From: Bordetella parapertussis
GTDB lineage: Bacteria > Pseudomonadota > Gammaproteobacteria > Burkholderiales > SG8-41
Direction of reading: 5' to 3'
Length of the DNA: 38,273 bases
Assembly (NCBI GenBank): GCA_945901405.1
Contig: CAMDLH010000041.1
Span: 1 to 38,273, forward strand
Shown here: positions 1 through 7,624 of the stretch, in pieces
Numbering within the stretch: the stretch's first letter is position 1
Layout: each line of letters opens with the position of its first letter
Made by a program: the position numbers and the translations under genes
The notes under the pieces: model-generated
Seen by the model: only the letters and a program-made list of their open reading frames with translations
Told to the model about the DNA's origin: nothing
Databases searched by the model: none

Positions 1-923
1 CATGGGCACAAGATGCACACGCGCAAAAGTATCCGCTGAAAACCATACGCTTCATCGTGCCGTATGCACCCGGCGGCTCGACCGATTTTCTCGCGCGCAT
101 GGTGGGGCAAAAATTTAACGAGGCATGGAAGCAGCAAGTCATCGTCGATAACCGCGCGGGCGCGGGCGGCATCGTCGGCGCCGACCTTGCGGCAAAATCT
201 GCGCCCGACGGCTACACCATCGTGTTGACCGCGATGAGTCACGCCACCGCCATCGGCTTTCACAAGAAAATGCCCTACAGCCTGACAGGCGATCTTGACG
301 GCGTGAGCCTCATCGCGACGCAGCCCAACGCCATCGCCGTGCATCCGTCGCTGCCGGCAAGAACCCTGAAGGAATTTATCGCGCTGGCGCGTGCCAAACC
401 CGGCGAACTCGCGTATTCATCCAGCGGCATTGGCAGCACCCAGCATGTGATGGGCGAATATTTTCGCGTGCAGGCGAAGATCAGCACCATCCACGTCGGT
501 TACAAGGGCACCGCGCCCGCGTTGCAAGACCTCATCAGCGGCCAGGTTTCGTTCAGCTTTCAGCCGGTGATCAACGCCATCCCTAGTGCGCAAAGCGGGC
601 GTATTCGCGTGCTCGCGGTCACCGGCGGCAAACGCTCGGCGGCCGCGCCTGAAATCCCCACCATGGCGGAAGCGGGCTTGCCGCAATACAGCGTGTCGTC
701 GTGGTACGGCGTGCACATCCCCGCGAAGACGCCCGCCGCCATCACCGCGCAGTTAAGCCGCGAGATCAATCGCGCGCTGGCGCAGGACGATATCAAGCAG
801 CGGCTCACCTCGCTCGGCATGGAGCCGGCGGCTAACTCGCCCGAGGAATTCTCCGCGTTCGTGGCATCGGAAGTCGCGCGCTGGACGAAACTGATTCAGG
901 ACGCGGGGCTGAAGGCGGAGTAA
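1..923 (+). CDS. TTT family (Bug/TctC) periplasmic receptor, 5'-truncated by window edge
   Basis: Periplasmic solute receptor of the tripartite tricarboxylate transporter family, expected to bind a small carboxylate and pass it to a TctAB-type permease. The frame is open to the left edge. The first visible residues (W-A-Q-D-A-H-A-Q-K-Y-P) look like the end of a signal peptide with an A-H-A cleavage site, so only the start and most of the signal sequence are missing. Family marks are IVPYAPGGSTD, VDNRAGAGG, SAPDGYT, HVGYKGTAP and the closing E-V-A-R-W-x-K-L-I. No permease genes are nearby. It ends 17 bp from the convergent SRAP gene. The GTG at 57 is an internal Val codon, not a start. The ligand cannot be read from sequence. 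Confidence 0.93.
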   Translation, partial: WAQDAHAQKYPLKTIRFIVPYAPGGSTDFLARMVGQKFNEAWKQQVIVDNRAGAGGIVGADLAAKSAPDGYTIVLTAMSHATAIGFHKKMPYSLTGDLDGVSLIATQPNAIAVHPSLPARTLKEFIALARAKPGELAYSSSGIGSTQHVMGEYFRVQAKISTIHVGYKGTAPALQDLISGQVSFSFQPVINAIPSAQSGRIRVLAVTGGKRSAAAPEIPTMAEAGLPQYSVSSWYGVHIPAKTPAAITAQLSREINRALAQDDIKQRLTSLGMEPAANSPEEFSAFVASEVARWTKLIQDAGLKAE

Positions 924-940
924 GAGGGAGTAAGCAGCGG

Positions 941-1621
941 CTACTCGACAGGATCGATCAGCGTCGCGTCGTCGTCGCTGGGGCGTTTGTCGCTGCGCAC
1001 CTTGTGCGCGGTGATCGCATCATCGGGCGGCGGTGTCAGCAACGCTTCAAGCGCGGGCACGGCATCGATTTTGGTATCCAGCCAGAACGTCTCATCCTTC
1101 GGCTCGACAATCACCGGCATGCGGTCATGCACATGGTTCATCGCTGAATTCGCTTCACCGACGATGATGGTGCAAGACTCGATCACCTCGTCACCACGAT
1201 GCCAGCGATCCCACAACCCGGCGAAACTCACGATGCCGCGATCCTGCCGGTGTAGCCACCACTTTACCTTGCCCTGCGGCGCCGCTTGCCACTCAAACCA
1301 GCCCAGCGCGGGTATCAAGCAGCGGCGCTTGCGAAACGGCAAACGGTAACTCGCCGCACTCGCAACCTTGTCCGTGCGCGCGTTAAACGTACTGAACTTG
1401 ATGCGAGGCTCCTTCGACCAGTGCGGCAGCAGCCACCACTGCATGGTAACAAGTTCGAGATCGCCATCCGCGCCGTGGCGAATCACCGGCACATACGCGC
1501 GCGGATTGCCTTGCTGCGGGGTGACGTTGTAACGCTCCGGGAACGGGTTATTCCGCCCGCGGCCCAGATGGTAGTGCCGCTCGATGGCAGATTGGTCTGG
1601 GGTTACGTAGCGGCCGCACAT
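941..1621 (-). CDS. SRAP-family protein (YedK/HMCES-like abasic-site DNA-protein crosslinker)
   Basis: SOS response-associated peptidase fold, 226 residues, the usual length. In this family Cys2, exposed after removal of Met1, forms a thiazolidine crosslink with abasic sites in single-stranded DNA. Seen here: M-C-G-R-Y at the N-terminus (Cys2), F-N-A-R-T-D at about 79-84, R-C-L-I-P-A-L-G-W-F-E-W with Glu110, and N-H-V-H-D-R-M-P with His165 matching the family catalytic His. All key positions are present, so it should be active. It lies 46 bp downstream of higA on the same strand and may be cotranscribed with the toxin-antitoxin pair; no separate promoter was recognised. Confidence 0.93.
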   Translation of the reverse strand: MCGRYVTPDQSAIERHYHLGRGRNNPFPERYNVTPQQGNPRAYVPVIRHGADGDLELVTMQWWLLPHWSKEPRIKFSTFNARTDKVASAASYRLPFRKRRCLIPALGWFEWQAAPQGKVKWWLHRQDRGIVSFAGLWDRWHRGDEVIESCTIIVGEANSAMNHVHDRMPVIVEPKDETFWLDTKIDAVPALEALLTPPPDDAITAHKVRSDKRPSDDDATLIDPVE

Positions 1622-1667
1622 GGCGAGACTGTATGGCGTTTTTCGCCGGGATGCGCATCATGCACGT

Positions 1668-2048
1668 TCAAGCTGCCCGCTTTACAGCATAGCCGCGAAT
1701 AAGCACATCCGCCGGAAGATTCATTCCCTCCGACAGCCTGCGGATCATTTCAAGACTGAGTGGCCGTACGCGATTCAGTACTTCAGCCACTCGTGCGCGC
1801 GATCCGATGTACGGTTCCAGGTCCTTGCGCGTAAGTCCGCGCGCTTCCATCACGTGATGAAGAAAGTCGATGGGATCCGGGTCGGCAATAGGATGGTGCT
1901 CGCGCTCATAGGCTTCGATCAGAAGCGTGAGAACCTCCAGCCGATCAGCTCTTGCCGAGCCTTCGGGGGCATCCCACAATGCCTGCGCTTCCTTGAGTGC
2001 GGCCTGATGTTCGCGCTTGGTTCGAATAAGGCGTAGTTGCATGGTCAT
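1668..2048 (-). CDS. higA: HigA-type antitoxin with helix-turn-helix domain
   Basis: Antitoxin and autorepressor of a type II toxin-antitoxin pair, 126 residues. Residues 1-60 are a charged helical region. Residues about 64-117 form a HigA-type HTH (G-L-T-R-K-D-L-E-P-Y-I-G-S-R-A-R-V-A-E-V-L-N, then L-S-L-E-M-I-R-R-L). It starts 4 bp after the higB stop, giving the toxin-first order typical of higBA. A second ATG two codons downstream (2042) is an equally possible start. Family knowledge says HigA neutralises HigB and represses the shared promoter; a palindrome upstream of higB is a candidate site for this. Confidence 0.9.
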   Translation of the reverse strand: MTMQLRLIRTKREHQAALKEAQALWDAPEGSARADRLEVLTLLIEAYEREHHPIADPDPIDFLHHVMEARGLTRKDLEPYIGSRARVAEVLNRVRPLSLEMIRRLSEGMNLPADVLIRGYAVKRAA

Positions 2049-2052
2049 GACC

Positions 2053-2346
2053 TCAAACGGTGCTGGCGTCGATTTTGTCGTAATCGCCGTGTGTGCCTAT
2101 GAATCGAATGAACATCATCTTGGGGTTGTAATACACGGCCACGACCAATCGGTAGTCATTGCCTTTGATGTTAAAAACGATGCGGCTATTCGCAATGATG
2201 CTTGCGTTGCGATACGCGGCCTTGACCTCCGCGGGTGCACGCCATGTCACACGGCTGGCCATTGCGTACCACGACCGCAGTGGAACCTCGGCGCCGGGAT
2301 GCTTTCTCCAGAAATCCCGCAATGTCTTTACCGCGATTACACGCAT
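2053..2346 (-). CDS. higB: HigB-type mRNA interferase toxin
   Basis: RelE-superfamily toxin of the HigB type, 97 residues, full length for the family. Known members cleave mRNA on the translating ribosome. Features seen are the N-terminal M-R-V-I-A-V-K-T-L-R-D-F-W-R-K-H-P, the central R-I-V-F-N-I-K-G-N-D-Y-R-L-V-V, and the C-terminal F-I-R-F-I-G-T-H-G-D-Y-D-K-I. The H-x-x-Y-D-K-I tail is characteristic. The gene precedes higA by 4 bp and is preceded by a perfect inverted repeat at 2362-2380. The reading frame is intact, so the toxin is probably functional. Confidence 0.9.
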   Translation of the reverse strand: MRVIAVKTLRDFWRKHPGAEVPLRSWYAMASRVTWRAPAEVKAAYRNASIIANSRIVFNIKGNDYRLVVAVYYNPKMMFIRFIGTHGDYDKIDASTV

Positions 2347-2361
2347 GGCCGGACTTTACCA

Positions 2362-2380
2362 TGCTCCCACTATGGGAGCA
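2362..2380. promoter_or_regulatory. Perfect palindrome upstream of higBA, candidate HigA operator
   Basis: TGCTCCCA and TGGGAGCA are exact 8-bp inverted repeats separated by 3 bp (CTA). The centre lies about 25 bp upstream of the higB start. Position and symmetry fit an operator for the HTH antitoxin HigA; binding itself is inferred. A weak -35-like TTGAAC lies just upstream on the minus strand, which would put the palindrome in the -10 region. Confidence 0.6.
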
Positions 2381-2457
2381 ACGGACGGCGGTTCAACCAA
2401 CTTGCACTCGGCTGCAACGGCTTCCCCACAAGTCAGCGTTGCACATAAGAGATTGTT

Positions 2458-3786
2458 TTAATTGCTATTTGTTAAAAACCCCGCCCCCGTCATCGGCATC
2501 AAAAAGTTCTTGTCCATTCCCTTGACGGTGTTGATGCCCATCATCGCCATGTTGCGGTCGATTTCATCCATCAGCAGCTTTACCGCGTGATCGACGCCGG
2601 GTCTGCCCGCGACCGCCGCCGCGCACAAAAACGGCCGCCCGATCAAACAGAAATCAGCACCCAACGCGTAAGCCTTCAATATGTCGGTGCCGCGGCGAAA
2701 GCCGCTGTCCATGATGAGCTTGAAATCCTTGCCGGCGGCTTGGCGCAATTCCGGCAACACGCGCAGCGGCGACACCGTGCCGTCCAGCTGGCGTCCGCCG
2801 TGGTTGGACACCAGCACGCCTTGCAGGCCGTGCTCGCGCGCGATGCGCACCACTTCCTTGTGCAGCACGCCCTTCAGCAGCAGATTGCCTTTCCAGCGTT
2901 TGCGCATGAACTCGATGTGCTTCCACGTGAGTTTGTCGCGGCGGCCATAGCCACGCAGCGCGGTGGAGGACACCATCGGCACGCGCGGGCCCATGTTCTC
3001 CACGTGCGGCATGCCGTCGGTCATCAACGTCCTGAGGAACATGCCGAACGTCCACTTCGGGCGAATCGCGCAATCCCACGCTAGCCGCAATGTCGGCCGC
3101 AGCGGATTGTTGAAGCCGGCGCGCACGTTGTTCTCGCGGTTGGATGCGACCTGCACATCCACCGTGACGGCAAGCGTCTGGAAGCCGGCTGCGGCGGCGC
3201 GGTCCATCGTTGCCGCGATGCGATCTTCGTCACCGGGCAAATAGGCCTGGAACATCGACGTCTTGCCCGCCGCGCGCACGTCTTCCATTTTCATCAGCGA
3301 TGCGCCGCTCATCATCATCGGGATGTTGGCGGTCTCGGCGGCGGCGGCGAGCACCGAGTCGCCGCGATACGCCGCCATCGACGTGCCGCCCATGGGGGCA
3401 AAGCCGAACGGCGCGTTGTAGGTGTGGCCGAAGAGTTCGACTTTCTGGTGGCGGTGCATCGTGTCCACCAGCGGCTTGGGCACAAAGCCGATTTCCTCAA
3501 ACACGTTGCGGTTGCCGCGCACCGACTGGTTGTCTTCAACGCCGCCGGTGACGTAGCCGTAGATCGGGCGCGGCAACACCTTGCGCGCGGCATCGATGAA
3601 GTCCTGCAGGCAAAGATAGTCGCGCATGCCGGGTGGCAGCGAACGCTTGTCCACGAACGACAAGCCGCCCGCCTGATCGGGCTTGAGTTCCAGGGTGGGG
3701 GCTGCGGCAGGGCTTACAGGAGTGGAGGGTGCGGTGTCCATGATGTGCTCGCTCGGTGATGGGAGGGGTGGAAGGCTGGCGGCCAT
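2458..3786 (-). CDS. FMN-dependent alpha-hydroxy-acid oxidase/dehydrogenase (LldD/glycolate oxidase family)
   Basis: Oxidises an L-2-hydroxy acid (lactate-, glycolate- or mandelate-like) to the 2-keto acid with FMN; the substrate is not readable. With the start at 3786 the protein is 442 residues, longer than the family's usual ~380 because of a Pro/Ala-rich N-terminal tail. The signature S-N-H-G-G-R-Q-L-D-G is at about 327-336, with catalytic His329 and Arg332. Also present are P-I-Y-G-Y-V-T-G-G, L-L-L-K-G and the phosphate-binding D-S-G-F-R-R-G...I-G-R-P-F. Start 3786 is chosen because AAGGTGAT lies 6-8 nt upstream. An ATG at 3741 (M-D-T-A-P-S) is the alternative. The frame is open upstream to 4071, but that part overlaps the divergent monooxygenase and is not coding. 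Confidence 0.9.
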   Translation of the reverse strand: MAASLPPLPSPSEHIMDTAPSTPVSPAAAPTLELKPDQAGGLSFVDKRSLPPGMRDYLCLQDFIDAARKVLPRPIYGYVTGGVEDNQSVRGNRNVFEEIGFVPKPLVDTMHRHQKVELFGHTYNAPFGFAPMGGTSMAAYRGDSVLAAAAETANIPMMMSGASLMKMEDVRAAGKTSMFQAYLPGDEDRIAATMDRAAAAGFQTLAVTVDVQVASNRENNVRAGFNNPLRPTLRLAWDCAIRPKWTFGMFLRTLMTDGMPHVENMGPRVPMVSSTALRGYGRRDKLTWKHIEFMRKRWKGNLLLKGVLHKEVVRIAREHGLQGVLVSNHGGRQLDGTVSPLRVLPELRQAAGKDFKLIMDSGFRRGTDILKAYALGADFCLIGRPFLCAAAVAGRPGVDHAVKLLMDEIDRNMAMMGINTVKGMDKNFLMPMTGAGFLTNSN

Positions 3787-3792
3787 TATAAT
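3785..3792. promoter_or_regulatory. Palindromic ATTATAAT, shared -10 candidate of two divergent genes
   Basis: The self-complementary octamer ATTATAAT sits between the two divergent start codons. On the plus strand TATAAT (3787-3792) lies 6 nt upstream of the ATG at 3799, so a transcript would begin at or next to the ATG and be leaderless. On the minus strand the same hexamer would start transcripts near 3778, which would favour the ATG at 3741 for the oxidase. No good -35 box was found on either strand. Confidence 0.4.
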
Positions 3793-3798
3793 CACCTT

Positions 3799-5001
3799 AT
3801 GGAAACTCGCCACAAACATCATATTCTCATCGTCGGCGGCGGCATCGGCGGCCTTACCGCCGCGCTGGCGCTGCTCAAGCGCGGATACGATGTGGACGTA
3901 TACGAGCAGGCGCCGGAGTTGCGCGAAGTCGGCGCCGGATTGCAGATTTCCCCCAATGGCAATCGCGTGCTGCATGAACTGGGCGTGCTCGATGCGTTTC
4001 TGGCGCTGGCGTGCGAGGCCGAGGGCAAGGAGATACGCCTGTGGAACACCGGCCAGGCGTGGCGCATACACGACCTGGGTGAGGAATCTGTCGCGAGTTA
4101 TGGTTTTCCGTACTGCACGGCGTATCGCCCTGATTTACTGGCGGTGCTGGCAGAGGGCGTGCAACGCATCAAGCCGGAGGCGATACACCTGAACTCGAAG
4201 TGCACGGGCTTCTCTCAGGACGCGCAGGGCGTAACTTTGCTGCTTGACGGCGGACAAGTGCGGGGCGATGCCCTGATCGGCGCCGATGGCGTGCACTCGC
4301 GTGTACGGCAAGGATTGTTTGGAAGCGACAAGCCCGAGTACACCGGCATGTTGTCGTGGCGCGGCGTGATCCCGATGGAGAAACTGCCGCCGCACATGCG
4401 CCGCAGGGTCGGCAACAATTGGGTGGGGCCGGGCGGGCACGTGGTGCACTATCCCGTGCATCGCGGCGAATACATGAACATGAACGGCATCATCGAAATT
4501 GACCGCTGGGAAGACGAGTCGTGGAGCGCGCGTGGCACGCACGAGGAATGCCATGCCTGCTTCGCCGGCTGGAGCGCCGACATCCACGCCATGATCGATC
4601 ACATCGCCACGCCGTTCAAATGGGCGCTGTTCAATCGCAAGCCGCTCACTCGGTGGAGCGTGGGCCGCGTGAGCCTCGTCGGCGACGCCTGTCATTCGAT
4701 GCTGCCGATGTTGGCGCAAGGCGGCGTGATGGCATTGGAAGACGGTTTTGTGCTCGCCCGCGCTTTGGAGGCCGCGGGCGAGGACATCGAACAAGGGTTA
4801 AAGCGCTATGAAGCCGCGCGCATCGAGCGCACCACCAAGGTGGTGCTGGGCTCGGCGGAAAACGGCCGGCGCTTCCAGAGCCGCACCCTTGCCGATGCCG
4901 CCTCGGCGCAGGAATACGTCGATCGAGAATGGCAGCCGGAGAAAGTGCGTGGGCGGTATGAGTGGTTGTTTACCTACGACGTGACAGCAGTGAAAGTGTA
5001 G
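3799..5001 (+). CDS. FAD-dependent aromatic monooxygenase (salicylate / 3-hydroxybenzoate 6-hydroxylase-like)
   Basis: Group A flavoprotein monooxygenase of 400 residues, the usual length for salicylate, 3-hydroxybenzoate and 6-hydroxynicotinate hydroxylases. It would use NAD(P)H and O2 to hydroxylate an aromatic acid in the cytoplasm. Motifs in order are the FAD-binding G-G-G-I-G-G at 13-18, the DG motif G-A-D-G-V-H-S-R-V-R at 161-170, and the GD motif G-D-A-C-H-S-M-L-P from residue 295, followed by A-Q-G-G-V-M-A-L-E-D-G. The start lacks a Shine-Dalgarno sequence and is 12 bp from the divergent oxidase start. The stop codon TAG is the first part of a palindromic repeat. The exact substrate is unknown. 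Confidence 0.92.
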   Translation: METRHKHHILIVGGGIGGLTAALALLKRGYDVDVYEQAPELREVGAGLQISPNGNRVLHELGVLDAFLALACEAEGKEIRLWNTGQAWRIHDLGEESVASYGFPYCTAYRPDLLAVLAEGVQRIKPEAIHLNSKCTGFSQDAQGVTLLLDGGQVRGDALIGADGVHSRVRQGLFGSDKPEYTGMLSWRGVIPMEKLPPHMRRRVGNNWVGPGGHVVHYPVHRGEYMNMNGIIEIDRWEDESWSARGTHEECHACFAGWSADIHAMIDHIATPFKWALFNRKPLTRWSVGRVSLVGDACHSMLPMLAQGGVMALEDGFVLARALEAAGEDIEQGLKRYEAARIERTTKVVLGSAENGRRFQSRTLADAASAQEYVDREWQPEKVRGRYEWLFTYDVTAVKV

Positions 5002-5108
5002 GGCGCAATCGCCGCGGGCATTGCGCCGTTCGACTCGCGCACATACGCAAACTAGCCGGTTTGCCACGACCGCACGGCGCAATGCGCTTCGCTTCGATTG
5101 CGCCCTAC
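4998..5108. repeat. Paired palindromic repeat (REP/BIME-like) between convergent genes
   Basis: GTAGGGCGCAATC at 4998-5010 and its exact complement at 5096-5108 bound a 111-bp element. A second inverted pair (CATTGCGCCG at 5019-5028, CGGCGCAATG at 5075-5084) is nested inside, and each end can also fold alone (GGCGCAAT with ATTGCGCC). The outer arms supply the TAG stop codon of both flanking convergent genes. This resembles dispersed intergenic palindromes of proteobacteria and may also act as a bidirectional terminator or mRNA 3' stabiliser (inference). Confidence 0.7.
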
Positions 5109-5332
5109 GAAGATTGATTGCGCCGCTTCGCCTTGCTTGATTTGTTCGCCGGTCTCGCCGCACGCCCCGGCGTGCGTGGCATCGTTGCCAATCGACGCGA
5201 AAGCTCGCACAGTTCTTCCATTGCCAGCAGACGCTCGCGCACCGTCATTCTGAGCGCCGTCCGCAACTGTACGCGGCGTGCGCCCTCCCAAGTTGCGGTT
5301 TCCCAACTTTTATCAGCGGTTTTTCGGCCCAT
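5105..5332 (-). CDS. Small conserved protein, likely partner of the upstream nucleotidyltransferase
   Basis: 75-residue basic protein. The core is S-W-E-T-A-T-W-E-G-A-R-R, then a helical segment with repeated Leu/Arg (M-T-V-R-E-R-L-L-A-M-E-E-L-C-E-L-S-R-R-L) and a Lys/Arg/Ser-rich tail. I remember similar short proteins next to small nucleotidyltransferases, but I know of no assigned function. The ATG at 5332 overlaps the nucleotidyltransferase 3' end by 20 bp, which suggests translational coupling. A longer frame to 5398 exists but lies wholly inside the upstream gene. The TAG stop is formed by the palindromic repeat end. Confidence 0.7.
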   Translation of the reverse strand: MGRKTADKSWETATWEGARRVQLRTALRMTVRERLLAMEELCELSRRLATMPRTPGRAARPANKSSKAKRRNQSS

Positions 5333-5843
5333 CGGTATTCTCGCGCGCCAATATTCTGAGATGTTCAATATCATCCAAGTCCTTGGGCCGGTTGGCAAGT
5401 TCCTTCATCTTGATCAACGTGGGTATCGATACAAATCGAACCGCGAGACCGGGCGCCAACGTGCCGCGCATTGCTGCCTCGTACTCTTCATCAAAATCGA
5501 AGGGTTCGGTTACGAACACATCCACCGGCATACGCAGATATTCGGTGCTGTGGAAATTGAGGACTTGCATATGCTTGTGCATGATCCAACTCGCGCGTTG
5601 CGATGCGTCCGCGAACTGCTTGCCGGTTACTGGCACCGTGGGCCGATACCCCAGTGATGCGAGCGCCTTGAAAGCATTGAGAATGTTCTTGGCGTCAAGC
5701 TGGATTACCAGATCAACGTCGAATGTCGCACGGATATACCCGTGCGCGTTTACCGCAAATCCACCAGCAACAAGAAATCGCACCCCCGCTTCATTCAACG
5801 CGGTTGAAACGGTGTCAAACGCAGAAAGCTTCACGTTTTCCAC
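5313..5843 (-). CDS. Small nucleotidyltransferase-fold protein (DUF6036/AbiEii-like)
   Basis: 176-residue protein with a pol-beta-type nucleotidyltransferase core: F-L-V-A-G-G-F-A-V-N-A-H-G at about 20-32, followed by R-A-T-F-D-V-D-L-V-I, giving the GG...DxD arrangement. The C-terminal part is helical (P-T-L-I-K-M-K...R-P-K-D-L-D-D-I-E-H-L), a pattern seen in antitoxin/toxin-type nucleotidyltransferases that also carry a K-x-x-A-x-R-x-K-D-x-x-D signature. The start is GTG at 5843, 13 bp inside the end of glnS. With the following 75-residue gene it forms a two-gene module resembling nucleotidyltransferase-based toxin-antitoxin loci. Function as a toxin or antitoxin is unproven. Confidence 0.82.
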   Translation of the reverse strand: MENVKLSAFDTVSTALNEAGVRFLVAGGFAVNAHGYIRATFDVDLVIQLDAKNILNAFKALASLGYRPTVPVTGKQFADASQRASWIMHKHMQVLNFHSTEYLRMPVDVFVTEPFDFDEEYEAAMRGTLAPGLAVRFVSIPTLIKMKELANRPKDLDDIEHLRILARENTDGPKNR

Positions 5844-7591
5844 GAATCCCGCAGCGTAACCGCGCGGTTGAACTTCGGCGCGCCGGGTTTGCTGTCCGCG
5901 CGGTCGGCTACGAAGTAACCGTGGCGTTCAAACTGGAAGCGATCTTCGGGGTTTGCATCCTTAAGTGCGAGTTCGGTTTGCGCGGTGATCGTGTTCCTGG
6001 AGCCGGGATTGAGGTCAAGTAAAAAATCTTGCCCGCCCGCGCCGGGGTGCGCCACCTTGAACAACCGGTCGTAGAGCCGCACCTCGCACGCGTGCGCATG
6101 CGTGGCGCTGAGCCAGTGAATGTTGCCTTTGACCTTGATCTTGTCGGCGCCCGCCGTGCCGGATTTGGTTTCGGGGATGTATTCGCAATGCACCGCAATA
6201 ACGCGTCCCTTATCGTCTTTCTGACAGCCGGTGCATTTCACCACGTAGGCGTAGCGCAGACGCACGTTGTTGCCGGGGAATAAGCGGAAGTAACCCTTGG
6301 GTGGCGTTTCGGCGAAGTCATCGCGTTCTATCCACAACTCGCGCGTGAACGGCACGGTACGTTTGCCCAGTTCGGGCTTTTGCGGATGGTTCGGCGCGAA
6401 GCAGTCTTCCTGCTGGCCTTCGGGGTAGTTGTCGATGATGAGTTTTAGCGGGTCGAGCACGGCGATGCGGCGCTCGGCGGACTCGTTCAGGTGCTCGCGC
6501 ATGCAGTCTTCGAGCACGCTGTATTCGATCCACGAATCGGCTTTCGACACGCCGATGCGTTCGGCGAATAGTCTGAAACCTTCGGGCGTATAACCGCGCC
6601 GCCGCGCGCCCGCCAGCGTGGGCAGGCGCGGATCGTCCCAGCCTTCGACGTGTTTTTCCTCGACCAATTGAATCAGCTTGCGTTTGGACAGTACTGCGTA
6701 TGTCAGATTCAAGCGCGCGAATTCAATCTGCTGCGGCAGCGGTTGCGCGAGCAGCCCGCCTTCGGCCAGGCGCAGCAGCAGCCAATCGTAAAAAGGCCGC
6801 TGGTCTTCAAACTCCAAAGTGCAGACCGAGTGCGTGATGCGCTCCAGCGCGTCCTCGATCGGGTGCGCGTAGGTGTACATCGGGTAGACGCACCATTTCT
6901 TGCCGGTGCGATGATGCTCGGCATGGCGTATGCGGTAGATCGCCGGGTCGCGCAGGTTCATGTTGGGCGATGCCATGTCCACCTTCGCGCGCAGCACCAT
7001 GCTGCCCTCGGCGTGTTTGCCCTCGCGCATTTCGGCGAAGCGTAGCAGCGATTCGGCGGCGGGGCGCTCGCGAAACGGACTGGGTTTGCCCGGCTCGGTG
7101 AGCGTGCCGCGATTGCCGCGCATCTGCTCGGCGGATTGTTCATCCACGTAGGCGTGGCCCGAAGTGATCAGGTGTCGCGCGGCCTCGTACATGAAATCAA
7201 AGTAGTCGCTGGCGAAAAAAATGTTCTCGCGCCAGTCAAAACCCAGCCACTGCACCGCGTGGATGATCGAATCGACGTATTCCTGTTCTTCCTTCTCGGG
7301 GTTGGTGTCGTCGAAGCGCATATGGCACGCGCCGCCGTAACTTTGCGCGAGGCCGAAGTTAAGGCAGATCGATTTGGCGTGGCCGATATGCAGATAACCA
7401 TTCGGCTCCGGCGGGAAGCGCGTGCGGATTTTTGCGGGGTCATCCGGCGTATTTGCATGCGTTTTGGCCGAGCCAGGTTTGCCGCCCCAGCCGCGATTCG
7501 CAAACTTGCCGCTCGCCAGATCGGCATCGATGATGTTGCGGATGAAGTTACTGACGGGTACCGCGGCAGCCGGTTTGTTTTTTTCGCTCAT
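5831..7591 (-). CDS. glnS: Glutaminyl-tRNA synthetase
   Basis: Class I aminoacyl-tRNA synthetase that charges tRNA-Gln with glutamine in the cytoplasm. It has 586 residues against about 554 in E. coli; some of the difference is a Gly/Lys-rich insert near residues 35-53. The HIGH motif is at 68-71 within P-E-P-N-G-Y-L-H-I-G-H, and the second signature is V-L-S-K-R-K-L. The GlnRS-type beta-barrel anticodon-binding region is complete to the end. No clear Shine-Dalgarno sequence precedes the ATG at 7591. The peptidase E-like gene ends 33 bp upstream and the nucleotidyltransferase start overlaps the 3' end, so the four leftward genes may form one transcript. Confidence 0.97.
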   Translation of the reverse strand: MSEKNKPAAAVPVSNFIRNIIDADLASGKFANRGWGGKPGSAKTHANTPDDPAKIRTRFPPEPNGYLHIGHAKSICLNFGLAQSYGGACHMRFDDTNPEKEEQEYVDSIIHAVQWLGFDWRENIFFASDYFDFMYEAARHLITSGHAYVDEQSAEQMRGNRGTLTEPGKPSPFRERPAAESLLRFAEMREGKHAEGSMVLRAKVDMASPNMNLRDPAIYRIRHAEHHRTGKKWCVYPMYTYAHPIEDALERITHSVCTLEFEDQRPFYDWLLLRLAEGGLLAQPLPQQIEFARLNLTYAVLSKRKLIQLVEEKHVEGWDDPRLPTLAGARRRGYTPEGFRLFAERIGVSKADSWIEYSVLEDCMREHLNESAERRIAVLDPLKLIIDNYPEGQQEDCFAPNHPQKPELGKRTVPFTRELWIERDDFAETPPKGYFRLFPGNNVRLRYAYVVKCTGCQKDDKGRVIAVHCEYIPETKSGTAGADKIKVKGNIHWLSATHAHACEVRLYDRLFKVAHPGAGGQDFLLDLNPGSRNTITAQTELALKDANPEDRFQFERHGYFVADRADSKPGAPKFNRAVTLRDSWKT

Positions 7592-7624
7592 GATACGGCT
7601 ATTTTACCGTGAGCCGCGAGAGAA

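Noticed and set aside
3787..4071. N-terminal extension of the alpha-hydroxy-acid oxidase frame
   Set aside because: It overlaps the well-supported FAD monooxygenase on the other strand and gives no family-like sequence.
4135..4794. 219-codon minus-strand frame in the FAD monooxygenase
   Set aside because: Lies wholly antisense to a gene with all three flavin motifs.
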